A stretch of 64,000 nt of DNA from Knufia peltigerae (lineage: Eukaryota > Ascomycota > Eurotiomycetes > Chaetothyriales > Trichomeriaceae): contig JAPDRN010000050.1 of the NCBI GenBank assembly GCA_030247855.1, positions 162,496 to 226,495 on the forward strand, given 5' to 3'. Made by a program: the position numbers and the translations under genes. This document shows, in pieces, positions 42,622-54,115 of the stretch. Under the pieces are notes generated by a model. That model was not told the DNA's origin. It worked only from the letters and a program-made list of their open reading frames with translations, and made no database searches. Numbering within the stretch: the first letter of the stretch is position 1; every line of letters begins with the position of its first letter.

Positions 42622-43880
42622 AATTGCCTTGACTTCTCTGGGTTCTTGACGTGCCCTGGTCCTTCGGCATGATTGACTTTTAGACAAATGCATCTCATTG
42701 GTGTTCTAGCTTTTTCTCTGTTTGAGAGAAAGACTCAGAGATTGACAAGTGCCCTTTGAAGGGGACGAACATAGTGTAATGGGGAGGGGGTAGTACGTAC
42801 CCTCTATTGTTCGATCTCAATCTGATAATAGCCAAGTTTAATTCTGTCACTTGTTTTTCGTTTCTATTCTCTGTCATGATACGCAAGACCTATCTCTCCT
42901 TCCGGTCATTCAACCTCTTCAGTGGATTAGCATGAGGCGGTTGGGTAGTTTGTAGCCTTGAAATAGTATTGGTTCAAATTCCACAATTTGGAGAGTCTAG
43001 TTTGTCAAGACTCAAAACCCAACATAATGTCTTGCATGATCATGAGACCATTTCATGTACACACCTAGGTGCTATACTAAGCGTACACACAGTGTCGTGT
43101 GGGTGCTGTGAATCCTTCGTTACAACTGGATAAAGAAGGAAACAAATTCTCGCCGATGTTCAACCGAGTTCTTTCTCTCTTTACAGTACGGAGTACTGTA
43201 CTTCGCTTGCTCGGCATGTCTACACACTAGATACTCCGGATGTGAGGCCGGCCACATTGCTTAGAAGAGAATGCTTGCTTACTGTTGCTTGCATGCGATG
43301 TGCAAAGGGGGTTTGATCAGACGAGGCTTTACCGAGTAGAGTGACTGGTGAGTTGCGAAGTTTATCCATTACAAGCTTGTTCGTTCTCATCTGATTATGG
43401 CTACAGACATTGCCTGTCCTAACGTGTTCTGACCACCCCAAAATGGCGCAACCCTTTTTCAAAGAGCTCCGAAGTTACTTTCCCGTTCATGATCCCCGTC
43501 CATCTTCTGATCGAGGGATCGAAGGGACCCAGAGGAGGTAGGTGTGTGGGGGGCCAGCTTCTCAATTCAACCGGGTTACCGGGCGACCGAGGTTTCTTTG
43601 GGCGCGCGTGCTAAACTACTGTACGGATACGGATATTGAGTGTTCAGCTTCTAAGTTGCTGGCAAAGGGATTTTATCCGGAGGGCTAGGATTCTGTACAG
43701 CAACAGTATCGTGCGTGATACGGCATGTCCGTTTCTGTTCTATTCCCTGTTCTGAATGCGAAATCCTCAGGCAAAGGGCATCGGTAAGTTCCACGTTTAC
43801 TACTTGGTTGAGCACGGCATATCCCAACGGCATGCAAACGCAAGCAAGAATGAAAACGAGGCTGTAGTGGCCCCTAATTA
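42622..43880. other. convergent 3' flanks of GH10 and GH115
   Basis: About 1.26 kb with no gene. It includes a TACGGAGTA-centred hairpin at 43182. A GGTTCAAATTCC word near 42971 resembles a tRNA B-box, but no cloverleaf can be built. Confidence 0.45.
43182..43200. repeat. 8-bp-stem inverted repeat around TACGGAGTA
   Basis: TACAGTAC, a GGA centre, then the exact reverse complement GTACTGTA. It embeds one copy of the recurrent 9-mer TACGGAGTA. Confidence 0.9.
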
Positions 43881-46800
43881 TTAGACGATTGTACTTTCCG
43901 GGGGTCCGAGATAACTCTGCCTCACGCCTCCTAGGTCGAGGACCAGTTTTTGTACGATGAGTCCTGGCTCCAGCAGCCAAAGATTCAAACTATGTGCACC
44001 TGCTTCACTGAGATTGTGTGTTGTGGTATTGGTCATGGCCGCATTGGCGACCATGTCTCCCCACATGTCAGGCAACGGCCAGAGACGAGTAAGTGGATTT
44101 GGCTGGACGAGCTGCGGAGAAGCGTCGTCTATACTGACGGCGTACTTTAAGGGTCTTGATGGGTCGGTGTTCATTGCAGTTCCGGCGTAGACCGTGAGGT
44201 TGGCATTCGCCACGTTGGGGGTGACCGTGTAGAAATGGTAGACAAGCTTCGGTGATGCTGAGGGGGAAGAAGCCTTTTGAGACGGCGCTGTGAATGGGAA
44301 TAGTCCCACTCCAGACATTGTACGTCCGTAGGCCGGTATTATCTGGTAATATGCGCTTGAGGAACTGCTGTTCGACAAGTTCGCAGAAAAGTGCTCTGGC
44401 TCAATGGATATGGTGCGGTCAGACTCGACGAAACCATGGAAAGATGAAGGCACTGAAGTCTTGTTCACGGGGACGCTTATCTGTGGCATGCTGAAACTAC
44501 TATGCGGATAGGTCTCGTTGATGTATTGCCCGCTTGGTGTCGTGGTGGTGATGTTGACCGTGGAGACTGTAGAGCCGTTGGGAGCCAGGGCCCAGTTGAC
44601 TGATACCATCAGTCGCATGTCAGTATTATTGCCGTTGGCTTGAAGGGAGCCACTTGACGGAGTGACTGCGATGTGAGGTTCGCTGGTGACTTTGAAGTTG
44701 ACGGCGTCCGTCCCTCGAGAGAAGACCTCGATCCATCGTGAAGGCCCGTATGGGTCCATTGGTGGCAACGTAAGAATGTTTGTTGATAAGGCGTGGTACA
44801 TGTCGTCTCCTGGCACAGTGCCGTTGTTGCCCTCGCAAGTCACGCCCAGCTGTCCTGCCGAACTGATTTCCTGTGATTGAACGTAGCCGAGAGGTGGGAG
44901 GCTGTTTCGCATGGGTTGCTGCCAGTAGTAGTACCCCAAATGAGTTTGATCCATCATGTGGTTCCACTTGCCATTGAGGAGTTGATGGTACCTTTGGGTC
45001 AAAGCATGGTCTTGAGCAAAATTGTTTAGCACAGTTTGCGCAAGAGTATTCGTGCTTGATCTTCCTTGCTCTTCATACAAATTATTCTTTGCCGCGTTGA
45101 TATGAATCAAAGTGACAATGTATCCTGCCATACACTTGTGAAGAACGAGCTCGAAATACGACGGTTGGAGGGAGGCATCAAGACTGTTGTATATCTGCGA
45201 TGCAATATTAACCAGATCTGCCCATTGTTGTAGCACATTGTCTGCTTCATTGTAGTTGATGAGACTATAAGTGGACGGATCAATGAGCTCATATTTCCTC
45301 CTGGCCGCGTACATGGAGTAGTTGAGAAGGACTGTGGCGGTAGAGTCTGCAACTTCCGATCCAAATTGGCGAGCGACCCATTGACTGAGCCATGAATGTG
45401 TGCTATTCGGTGAAGAAAGGGATGGGTTGTCATAGGCTGCGGCGAAGAAATAGCTGATGGGAACCTCCATGGGTTTCAGATCACCCACGTTGAGGATCCA
45501 GATCGTGCGAGCCTGCCTGTCATATGCCTGCTGAAGCTCACTCCAATACTTCTGCAGAGAATTTGTGTCGATCCATTTGTAGTCTCTAGGATCTCCGACG
45601 TAATCAGCATGGTAGTAGATGCCGGCACCACCAGAACGCCCGGTCTCATTTGATAAAGGCAGACGTTGCATATTTGCCCAGTTGTCGTCGGACCACAACA
45701 AGGTCACATCATCAGGTACATTCATACCATCCGCTAAGTATCCACCCACCTCTTTGTATAGGCACCACATTTGAGGAATTGCCGAGACATTGGAGATGTT
45801 GTAGACTTGTCGAAGCAATCCTTGCTGGACATTGACGATAGTTTCTAGGCTGCTAGCGTTAAGTGTAGGGGAGGCAACGTCCCCCAAACCACGCATTCCC
45901 ATTGTGTATAATGACTCGTACGGTTTGGCTCTCACAGCACCCTGGCGCATGAATTCGGTGACATTGGCTCGATTTGTGGACCATGACCATGTGCCATTCA
46001 TGAAGCGGCTCTGTTCGTTCGTAGCTCTCATCATCGGTTCGGTATGACTGGTGCCCATTACAATACCATAATCGTCTGCCATCGCTGGATTCACGGGATC
46101 GTCGACACTGAACATCGAACCTGGTACAAGTCTCAGCTATTGGTCTCTACAGTGACATTCAGCGCTTACCCCATTGAGCTGGCCAAAGGTAATTTGCTCT
46201 CAATCGCAACAGCAGCTCGAAGACGGTCGAATAGAATAGATGATTGAAGCCAGGCCCGTATTCGCCTGGAGAATATCGAGTATTGATCCAATTGGTGAGC
46301 GCAGGCTGTTCATCGTTCAGAAAGAAGCCACGGTACTTGACCGACGGGGAAGGCTGTAACTTGGTGTGATTAAGAACATAGACTGATGAACGAGGCATGG
46401 CAGCAACATCGGCCCACCAGTACCACGGCGACACGCCCATCTGCTCTGATAAGTCGTAGATACCATATATCGTTCCTCTTTTGTCGGAACCGGCAATAAC
46501 CACCGCCTGTGAGATCCCATTGATGGGATTTGGGACCACTTCGACCTGATATGCTTCCCATTGCCCTTTGATGTCATTGATATTTATCTTTCCTTGTTGC
46601 ACCAACTGATTTATGAGTGAAGACTTCCCGATTGTACCTGCAATGACGACCGGAGATGAAGATGAGGCGGTGATGTTCGAATTGAATGTGGCCACACTGC
46701 CATTTGTTCCAGTCACTCGCCCGACATCTTGAGCAAAGTCACTCGCAGCTCTTCTTACCCCGAACCATTCATCACTACTCACAACCAGCGTCGGCGAGGT

Positions 46801-46920
46801 CGAGCTATCCGCAAGAAGAAACGCTCCTGGGGTATGGCTAAAAGTAACCAGTGGCTGTTGTGCAGTGATGGTCCAGCAAAAGGACAATAACAGAGTCAAG
46901 GAAATCCCAAAAGTCACCAT
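43881..46920 (-). CDS. secreted GH115 xylan alpha-1,2-glucuronidase
   Basis: Two exons on the minus strand, 46920-46170 and 46120-43881, give 996 residues. The 49-nt intron joins ANYLWPAQWG to SMFSVDDPVNPAMADDYGIV, the most conserved part of GH115. A signal peptide opens the protein (MVTFGISLTLLLSFCWTITA). Further family blocks are IYDLSEQMGVSPWYWWADV, VKYRGFFLNDEQPAL, YGIVMGTSHTEPMMRATNEQ, VTLLWSDDNWANMQRLP and TIWILNVGDLKPMEVPISYF. Length is usual for the family. Family knowledge: GH115 removes 4-O-methyl-glucuronic acid from internal and terminal xylose of glucuronoxylan, complementing GH10. It is head-to-head with the carboxylesterase gene, and two exact XlnR-type sites lie between them. 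Confidence 0.94.
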
Positions 46921-47227
46921 CTCGAGCCGTGAAAATCGAATGCCAGGTTCAACTTCACTCCATGAACAATCTTGCGAAGATGTAACACATATTGCAGACC
47001 ATCAAACCAGGACTATACTCGACCTCTCGATACATTTGTATACGGTGGGGCTCAAGAAGTGCCTTACCTTACACAGGAAAATATTACTGTTTGCATATCA
47101 CTTCGTCGACGGGTAATGGATAACAAGTCTGCAGATCCCAAGTCTTGTTTTCGTTGAGGACCGCAATTTTCACATTCAGAAAGATCCCGGCCAACATGGT
47201 CAACATTGCAAGCAACAAGTCCAGAAA

Positions 47228-47234
47228 TTTAGCC
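47228..47234 (-). promoter_or_regulatory. XlnR-type site GGCTAAA, GH115 side
   Basis: The site reads on the GH115 coding strand, 308 bp upstream of its ATG and about 740 bp upstream of the esterase ATG. Confidence 0.55.
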
Positions 47235-47429
47235 GAAGTACGGGCAGTATAGCTTGTCATCGTAAATCTTCCGTACACACAGAATAGATGTGGAGCCCGA
47301 CGAAATTTGGATAGCGGAAAGCAACGAGGGAAGAATTAAAATCTAACAGTGGGTTGAAGATCAGGGCCGTTTTCGGGAAATGAACTGATCTCTGGAGGTG
47401 TTGACAAGATCTTTTCCCCTGGCATCGAA

Positions 47430-47436
47430 TTTAGCC
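47430..47436 (-). promoter_or_regulatory. XlnR-type site GGCTAAA, mid-promoter
   Basis: TTTAGCC followed by TAAA on the plus strand, giving a near-symmetric TTTAGCCTAAA. It is about equally far from both start codons (510 and 541 bp). Confidence 0.55.
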
Positions 47437-47976
47437 TAAAGAAAGCCCCCCAGACCAGAGTCGAACATTCCGACCTACTGTACTCCGTACCACCAGATCA
47501 AGTCCAGCAGGGGCTGGCATTGACTAGCTCATTCGACGACGACCATGAGTTTGAATAGCCTGTAATGATCCAGGCTGCTCGATCTCGGATACCCTGCTCT
47601 CTTGTGACGCCGCGAGGTCTTCTCTTCTCAGCCTGATAGTGACGCTTGCATTTTCCTCCTCCGCATTTTCCTGCACCGGCAGACAAGCGTCGTGGAGGAG
47701 CCGCGGCGAACGTCCTTCCAATCCAGGTATGGCAGCTTGAGTTTTTCTTCCCTGGCCATAGAGCCGAACTGTCTCGCCAGACGCAAGACAGAAAGTCGAT
47801 GATGCATAGTGGTTACGGATGGATGGAAGTGAAGTTGTGGGCGAAATACCGAGGAGCCATGGTCGAGCTCGCAATGATAATAGTAAGGACATTTTCTCCT
47901 ACTCGATGAAAGCTGCTGTGGTTCTATCCCTTTCATTTTCCAGTTTCTCTTTCAGTGGAATCGACCGCGATTGAAC

Positions 47977-50073
47977 ATGGCATCCCTAAGACGAGTCGCA
48001 TTGCCGTTGGTTCTGCTCGTTGTGACTGCTTGCAGTCATCCTCATGATGTCGAAGCCAGAGCTGGTGTGTCCGCCTCAAATGCCCAGAGTTCGTTGACAT
48101 TCGTGTACCAAAACAACCTGAATGCTTCCGATGATATCAATCATGTCGGAGCTATCCTGCTCGATCCCATGACCGCGAGCTCGGCATCAGCAGCCTGTGG
48201 TGCGTTGAGCGAAACATTGTTGACGCAAGCCATTATTCACAACTACAGCTCTGATTTTGTCTCCGCGTTGTCATACCTGGCATTCGCGGGTAGAGTCGTA
48301 CCAGATCAAGCATACCATATCGCAGGAGAGAACCTGCAGCTTTCTCAAAACTCGCAACTATCATTTCAGCCTACAGCACAGGGCAATGCCGTCCTGCCTG
48401 TGCTGTGCACACAAAGCAGTAGGGCCAGCGAACCACCAAACTCGACTGCGAGCAAAGCCAATGAGATCAGCGTCGCCGCAGCTGGCAACACTTACGTTGG
48501 GTATCGGAACCAGAAGTCTTTCCGGTTCCTAGGCATAAGATATGCCAATCCACCCGAGAGATTCCAATACTCACAAAAGTATACGGAGACCGGCAAGGTC
48601 GTGAACGCCACAGCTTATGGTTCCCAGTGTGTTCAAGTGGGTGGCGGAAGTGAAGATTGCCTCTTCCTGAACATTCAAACCCCGTACATTCCCAAGGCTG
48701 GATCGACCAAGGGCCTGCGGCCCGTCCTGTTTTGGATCCACGGAGGCGGCTTTACGGGAGGTACTGGCGCTGACCCCCTGAGCGACGGCGGCAACCTTGC
48801 CTCTCGAGACGATATTGTGGTCGTCACCATCAACTACCGCCTCAGTACACTCGGTTTCCTCGCCGTCCCGGGCACAGACATCAAAGGCAACTTTGGTATC
48901 GGGGACCAGATCCTGGCACTGGAGTGGACGGTTCAGAACATTGCAAAGTTTGGAGGTGACCCGAAGCAGATTACAATCATAGGAGAGTCTGCCGGTGCCG
49001 GGTCTGTCCGGACCCTTTTGGGTAGTCCACCTGCCATTGGCATGTTCCAAGGGGCGGTTGCGATGTCCAACCTGGGCGGCGGTGCCGACCTCGGTCTCGA
49101 GGGGAACTATGGAACGACCTACTCGTCCTACTACACCATCAACGAGTCCTACACCATCGCGGGCCCTCAAATCTTCAACGGGTCTAACTGTACCCAACCT
49201 ACACTGAAGGGCAAGATCGCGTGCCTCAAGCAGGCCAACGCCACCGACTTGGTCTCTCTCGAGACCGTCGCTCGGTACGTCGTCCAAGACGGCACGATCG
49301 TCAACACTCCCGAGTTGGACGTCGTCAATCGTAACGGCAGTGCCGCGAATGTGCCCATCATTTTCGGCGTGGCGGCAAACGACGGCGCTTCGTTCTCGAA
49401 TCTGTCGCCCACTCCCGTCATGAACGAGACCGCGGGTCTCATGTACGGACTCGGGATCAACGAGTCGTACGCCCAGGCCATCATCAAGTCTGGTTTGTTC
49501 CCCTATTATGACACTGGCAATGTGACTTTCGACTCGTTCAACGTCACGCAGCGAGTGGCCACTGACAACACGTTCCGCTGCGTCGACCAAGCCACCGTGT
49601 GGGCCGGAGCGAAGACGGGCACGTTCCCTGCCACGTACTTTTATCAATTCGAGAGGACCATCGATGGCTACAACCCCGAAAACGTGACGGGCGCGCCGGT
49701 CACTCCTGGCTATCCTCACGGCAACCCCAACTTGCCTTATTTCAAGCTCCATGGGGCCGATATGGCCTGGCTGTTTGGCAACTTTTACGACCCCTTGCGG
49801 GACGCCAACGACCTCTACTCCGTCCAACTCGTCAGTGGATACTTTGCCGAGTTCGTCAAGACCGGACAGCCGAACCCTCCTGTTGATTACCTCAGGGCTA
49901 GGGGTTACACAAAGGCTTTGCAAGGAGTACAACAGTCGGGACCGTGGAAGAAGGTCAGCAGTGCCACTGGTCCAATCAAACATTTCAACTATCCGTCATA
50001 CGACGGGACCTTTGTGGATTTACCACAGTGTGCTTGGTTGAACTACAGTATCAGCTACTACCTTGACCAGTGA
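47977..50073 (+). CDS. secreted type-B carboxylesterase with an N-terminal extension
   Basis: Intronless, 698 residues from the ATG at 47977; the frame stays open two codons further to a TTG. A signal peptide is present (MASLRRVALPLVLLVVTACS). Residues 30-165 form an extension of unknown function with N-glycosylation sites; the alpha/beta-hydrolase begins near residue 180 (FRFLGIRYANPPERF). Family blocks are EDCLFLNIQTP, PVLFWIHGGGFTGGTG (oxyanion hole) and the nucleophile Ser338 in GESAGAGS. The acid is probably Asp469 in FGVAANDGASF and the base His592 in KLHGADMAWLFG. It hydrolyses ester bonds outside the cell; the substrate is unknown. Divergence from GH115 over shared XlnR-type sites suggests de-esterification of xylan or lignin-carbohydrate esters, which is inference. 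Confidence 0.9.
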   Translation: MASLRRVALPLVLLVVTACSHPHDVEARAGVSASNAQSSLTFVYQNNLNASDDINHVGAILLDPMTASSASAACGALSETLLTQAIIHNYSSDFVSALSYLAFAGRVVPDQAYHIAGENLQLSQNSQLSFQPTAQGNAVLPVLCTQSSRASEPPNSTASKANEISVAAAGNTYVGYRNQKSFRFLGIRYANPPERFQYSQKYTETGKVVNATAYGSQCVQVGGGSEDCLFLNIQTPYIPKAGSTKGLRPVLFWIHGGGFTGGTGADPLSDGGNLASRDDIVVVTINYRLSTLGFLAVPGTDIKGNFGIGDQILALEWTVQNIAKFGGDPKQITIIGESAGAGSVRTLLGSPPAIGMFQGAVAMSNLGGGADLGLEGNYGTTYSSYYTINESYTIAGPQIFNGSNCTQPTLKGKIACLKQANATDLVSLETVARYVVQDGTIVNTPELDVVNRNGSAANVPIIFGVAANDGASFSNLSPTPVMNETAGLMYGLGINESYAQAIIKSGLFPYYDTGNVTFDSFNVTQRVATDNTFRCVDQATVWAGAKTGTFPATYFYQFERTIDGYNPENVTGAPVTPGYPHGNPNLPYFKLHGADMAWLFGNFYDPLRDANDLYSVQLVSGYFAEFVKTGQPNPPVDYLRARGYTKALQGVQQSGPWKKVSSATGPIKHFNYPSYDGTFVDLPQCAWLNYSISYYLDQ

Positions 50074-50208
50074 GGAATCCCCAGGTTGACATGGGGACTG
50101 GCCCGCTCACAGGTGGTCTACACCACAAGTCGTCTATGTATAGTTGAATGGTTACAAGATAAAACTGTACCTCGTAAACAGTGCATCTCACCATAAGACC
50201 TTCCAGAT

Positions 50209-50707
50209 CTAGTGTTCATACGTCGCCAGATCCTCAGGATGAGTCGCGTCTTTCGCCTTCATAGGAACTTTCACGTACGAATAGCTAAACTTCCGATCGA
50301 CGTACTTCAACACCTCCGGATCCATGTTGTTGGTGTTGACCCCCATCATATACTCTTCTCCGTCAGTCGGACGAGGCCCGAGCGGCCACCAGTAGCACCT
50401 AAACACCATCAGTTTTTCAAATCTCAATCGTCGGAAAGGGAGGGGTTCTACTTTACATGCAGCCACAGTTGTCACAAAAATTGAAAGAAGCAGTTCGGTC
50501 TCCCCAAATGTATTGTCTGGTTATCGCGTCGGGCTTGGTCTCAATCTTGACCTCGTCCGGGTGGTAATAGGCCCATGCCACGCCGTAGCGCCTGCAGATG
50601 GTGCATTGACAGTAATTGGTATATTGAGGCAGCCGTGGAACTGTGACTTTGATGGCGCCGCAGTGACAGCTTGAGGGGATCGGAACGTTTTCAGCTTCGG
50701 CTGCCAT
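50209..50707 (-). CDS. GFA/CENP-V family zinc protein
   Basis: Two exons on the minus strand, 50707-50457 and 50398-50209, give 146 residues. The intron (50456-50399) joins FCDNCGCM to CYWWPLGPRP. The zinc-binding pattern of the family is complete: CHCGAIKVTVP, NYCQCTICRRYGVAWAYY and FNFCDNCGC. Length is usual. The family is named for glutathione-dependent formaldehyde-activating enzyme, but most fungal members have no proven reaction. It lies tail-to-tail with the carboxylesterase, 135 bp apart. It may be a bystander in the xylan block; two GGCTAAA words 650-830 bp upstream of its start make co-regulation possible but not shown. Confidence 0.9.
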
Positions 50708-53700
50708 CTTGTCGAATGTAGAAGTGATTTGTTTGGGACGAGATCTGGCTTTGTAACTCTTGGGCGAGGCGATATGTGCAACGTCGGACTTTGTGGAGGA
50801 TTTTCTGTTTTGGTCAAGAAAACGAAGCGCGGAGACAAGTTATATACGCGGAAACGTTCTTTCGAGTTGCTTGACAGAGTGGTATCGGTGAAAGAAACGC
50901 CTCAAAGTAAAAATGGTAGATTGATAGCTAATCCGTCATCCGATAGTGCTGATAACAGTCAATATTGATTGGGGATTGTCGGTGGCTTCCAAGGTTTATA
51001 GCTCGGTGGTGGGCGCATAGTCGCCGTCAACGGTCATCATATTCCATCATTGATATGACCTTTCTCCCAGTCAACGGTTGCTTTAGAGTCAGTTTTACGC
51101 CCGTGCCGATTGAAGGGATGTTATTCCGCATCGTTGAACCATTATGGAGTACAGGCGATGGTGTCCTAATTTGGCAGTCTGCTTTTGGCCGGAACGGAAC
51201 AACATCGCACCGTCGGCCGCGACTTGCATCCCCGAACTGTTTTACTGTGCAATGTATTCAACGACGCTGGTCTTGAGAACGATGATATCTGCTGATATAC
51301 TACTACTCATGAATGCCTCACCATGGCTCGCGAAGGCAAATATGGCGATATCGGCTAAAACAAGACTGCGCTCTCATGTAGCATCTGGGGGTATCCTATT
51401 AGCCGGATTCTGCCTCGACTGGACTTCTGTGGTATTCGAGACGGTATCAGCATTGGCAGGATCAAGGATGTTACCAATCGGACTATGAGATCTGCGAGTC
51501 AAGATCTCCTTGGCCGTCAGGGTTGAAGTCGTGCATTTAGCCCCGTGTTAGATCTGGGGCTCTACTGTCCACCATGTAGTGGTTGATATCGCGGGGGAAA
51601 TAGCCTGAACATGTTCAATGCTTTTCCCTGTCGTTACTTCTAACATCACTTCTCGACCTCGTCTCCAACGGGCCTGGCATGAAACGACATTAGATCAATA
51701 TTTCCGACGTGGTAGTACTCGGTCATGTCGTTCGTGTCCTGGGCATCGAACGGTCGATGCATGAAGAGACCTATGTACGAAGGATCATGTCAAGATCTTC
51801 CGACATACCCATTCACCTGAGACGAAGGTTGAAGGGCTCTGATGAATAAGACACACCTTGCTTTCCTTCCTACCCAGTGTACTAATTCTTTTACACTTCC
51901 AGAAAGAAGTCACTTTCCGGACAGCCGTACCAACCATGCGTGCCTCTTCATTCTGCCGCGAGATCTCGAACATGATATACATCCAAGACCGCGCCCACCT
52001 CCTCCATCCTGTTTGAGGATCGACGAGCCTGGAAACTGGAAACCGTTCCCGAGATTGTTGATTCACAGCTGACTATTTACCTTCCACGAGGTATTGCGCC
52101 TCAACTTGCTTGCCGGGACATTCTACCATCTGTATTTTTGCTTTCAACTCGATAATGAGAGGAGGGCTTGTGGTACACGCTTGCTTCAAGCCGGGGGTAG
52201 CACCTACGCAAAATGCTGCAAGGTCAGGAAAGAAGGGCCTCGATGAAACGCATTCAAGGACATACTGGAAGAGGAGAGAACCCCTGCTGCTCTAAAAAGG
52301 AGGAGGTACAAGTACAGGAGGCTGACACTGTGACCTTGAATCATGTGTCCAGGAATGGCTCCGAGAACATTGGTGTAGTATTCAGCAAACAGCTTATATT
52401 AAGCGCCGACTCGTCGCTCAGAGTAACGAGCGTTGTCAACCAATTGTTTACCTAGGTATTTACCTGGACTGCTGAACGAAGCTCGACGGCCTTGACCCGG
52501 GGCCGAAACCAACTACGATATCAATGGGTATGTGCAACAAGCAAATCGGAGCAAGGCTTCTATCTTGGGATCTGCAAAAGCCGCAGCTTGCAGCTTGGGG
52601 ATGAGGTCGCGTAGGTAAGCGCAGTCGTGGATGGAACACCCACCTCGACTAAGAAGGTTCGCACCATTCGCAAGTTGCAGCTCTGACATGTGATGTGGCA
52701 TGCTACACACTTGGCTAGGAACGATACGAACAGTCATTATATGATGAAGCAGAAATACAAGAAGGAAGATAGTCCCGCAGACGATTTGCCGGTCCACTGG
52801 ATGGTGTGAAGCTGAATGAAGCGGTCAAGTGATGATTTGGTGACCAGTGCATTTGGGGCCTTCTACGTACTACTGGAGTACAGAGTGCAAGTAGGTCTCT
52901 TTAGTGGCCAAACAGTGGCTCTGCTTTAGTGGCAACCCCCCCGCATCTACCACTCCTCCATCTCCACAGACGGCACGAGCTCAAGCCAGGGAGTGTATGG
53001 CACGGGCATGTCAAGTAACGCTCCTAGCTGGGTGTGTTTGGATCAACAATGCAGAGAACAAGAAAAAGACGACAAGACAGTGCAAGAGTATCAGGTAGAG
53101 AGGGGAAATGAGAAAGGATGGATTAATGGCGGAAGAGAGATTACTATGCCAGAATTGCGGCCTTACTACGGAGTACAGGACTTCCCTGGCACCAACCTAT
53201 TGTACAAACACCTAGGAAGGCAGGCCCAATTGTGGCCTATAGTCACCTTTCTGGGTATCTGCCAGCCCCGGGGGTTACCTGTACTCGCACCTATAGGGGG
53301 TCACTAGTGATCTTAGTGAGGCAACCCCCCCGGGATGTAGCTCCCTCGCTCCCTGTTCCCTCTCCAGGTATACCAAGCTTCAATCCCTGTCCAAGGCTGG
53401 AAAAGATTCACCGTCAACCAGCCATGAGCAGTTCCAACCCCGGGCAGATGCATGATTGATTGGACTCATCGTTCTCGTCCCCAGGTCTTTGCTCACCACG
53501 AGGTACAGGACCCAACGAACTAACTATTTAGGTACAGTCCTGACCTTACGAGCAAACGAGCAATACTGTTCAATAACGCTGCAACTACGATCAACCAGAC
53601 CCTGCCGCTCCTCTCTTCCTTTGCTCCTCGGTTTTTTGCCTTCCACTCTTCGGCACCTTCAGCCCGGACTGACTACGCCTAGTACGAAGCACAAGAAGGC

Positions 53701-54115
53701 TACGCTTTTTCTTCGCTTCTCTGTGGAACTGGCATTGGTTACACTTCCGCTCACTTTTCTGGCTACAGGCATACAGTCGTGTACCATTTGTCGGGCCCCT
53801 GCGCTACACCATTGCCGCGTGCTGTTCCTACTTCCACTCATTGTGAGCAAAAAATCCAGGCTCCACAATCCATTTTATCACCACTCGACGCCCGCGCCAC
53901 CGACACCGGCATCTTTCTCCATTCCTCCTGCTGGTACGGAGTAGCATCGCCTAGACTCCAGACTGTGGGTGGCCCTGTCTTGTGCTGTGTGCTCTTCACT
54001 ATTGCATACTTCGTCCAACACTCCTACGGGCGACGACACCAGCAATTGCCTGCATCCTCTGAGATATGACAGCAGCACTCCCTGTAGTTGGCGTCGCTCA
54101 CGGTTGCTATTCAAC
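50708..54115. promoter_or_regulatory. long upstream region of xlnR (and of the GFA gene)
   Basis: 3.4 kb with no supportable gene, the largest gap in the window. Small frames here lack family features. It contains GGCTAAA at 51353-51359 and TTTAGCC at 51536-51542, two CCGGGG-type words (53268-53273 plus strand, 53328-53333 reverse) that fit the CreA consensus, and TACGGAGTA at 53167 and 53935. A long promoter and leader would suit a regulator under catabolite control; that is inference. Confidence 0.45.

Larger units (their letters stand above)
46921..47976. promoter_or_regulatory. shared divergent promoter region, GH115 / carboxylesterase
   Basis: A 1056-bp gap between two divergent start codons. 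It holds two exact GGCTAAA sites (47228 and 47430) and one TACTCCGTA (47481-47489). One further GGCTAAA lies just inside the GH115 coding region (46836-46842). Confidence 0.6.

Noticed and set aside
42900..42995. possible tRNA, from a B-box-like GGTTCAAATTCC at 42971
   Set aside because: No matching acceptor stem or T-arm pairing can be drawn, and the A-box-like word is poorly placed.
48571..49983. 470-codon open frame antisense to the carboxylesterase
   Set aside because: It mirrors the esterase reading frame in GC-biased codons, has no family motif, and the sense protein is unmistakable.
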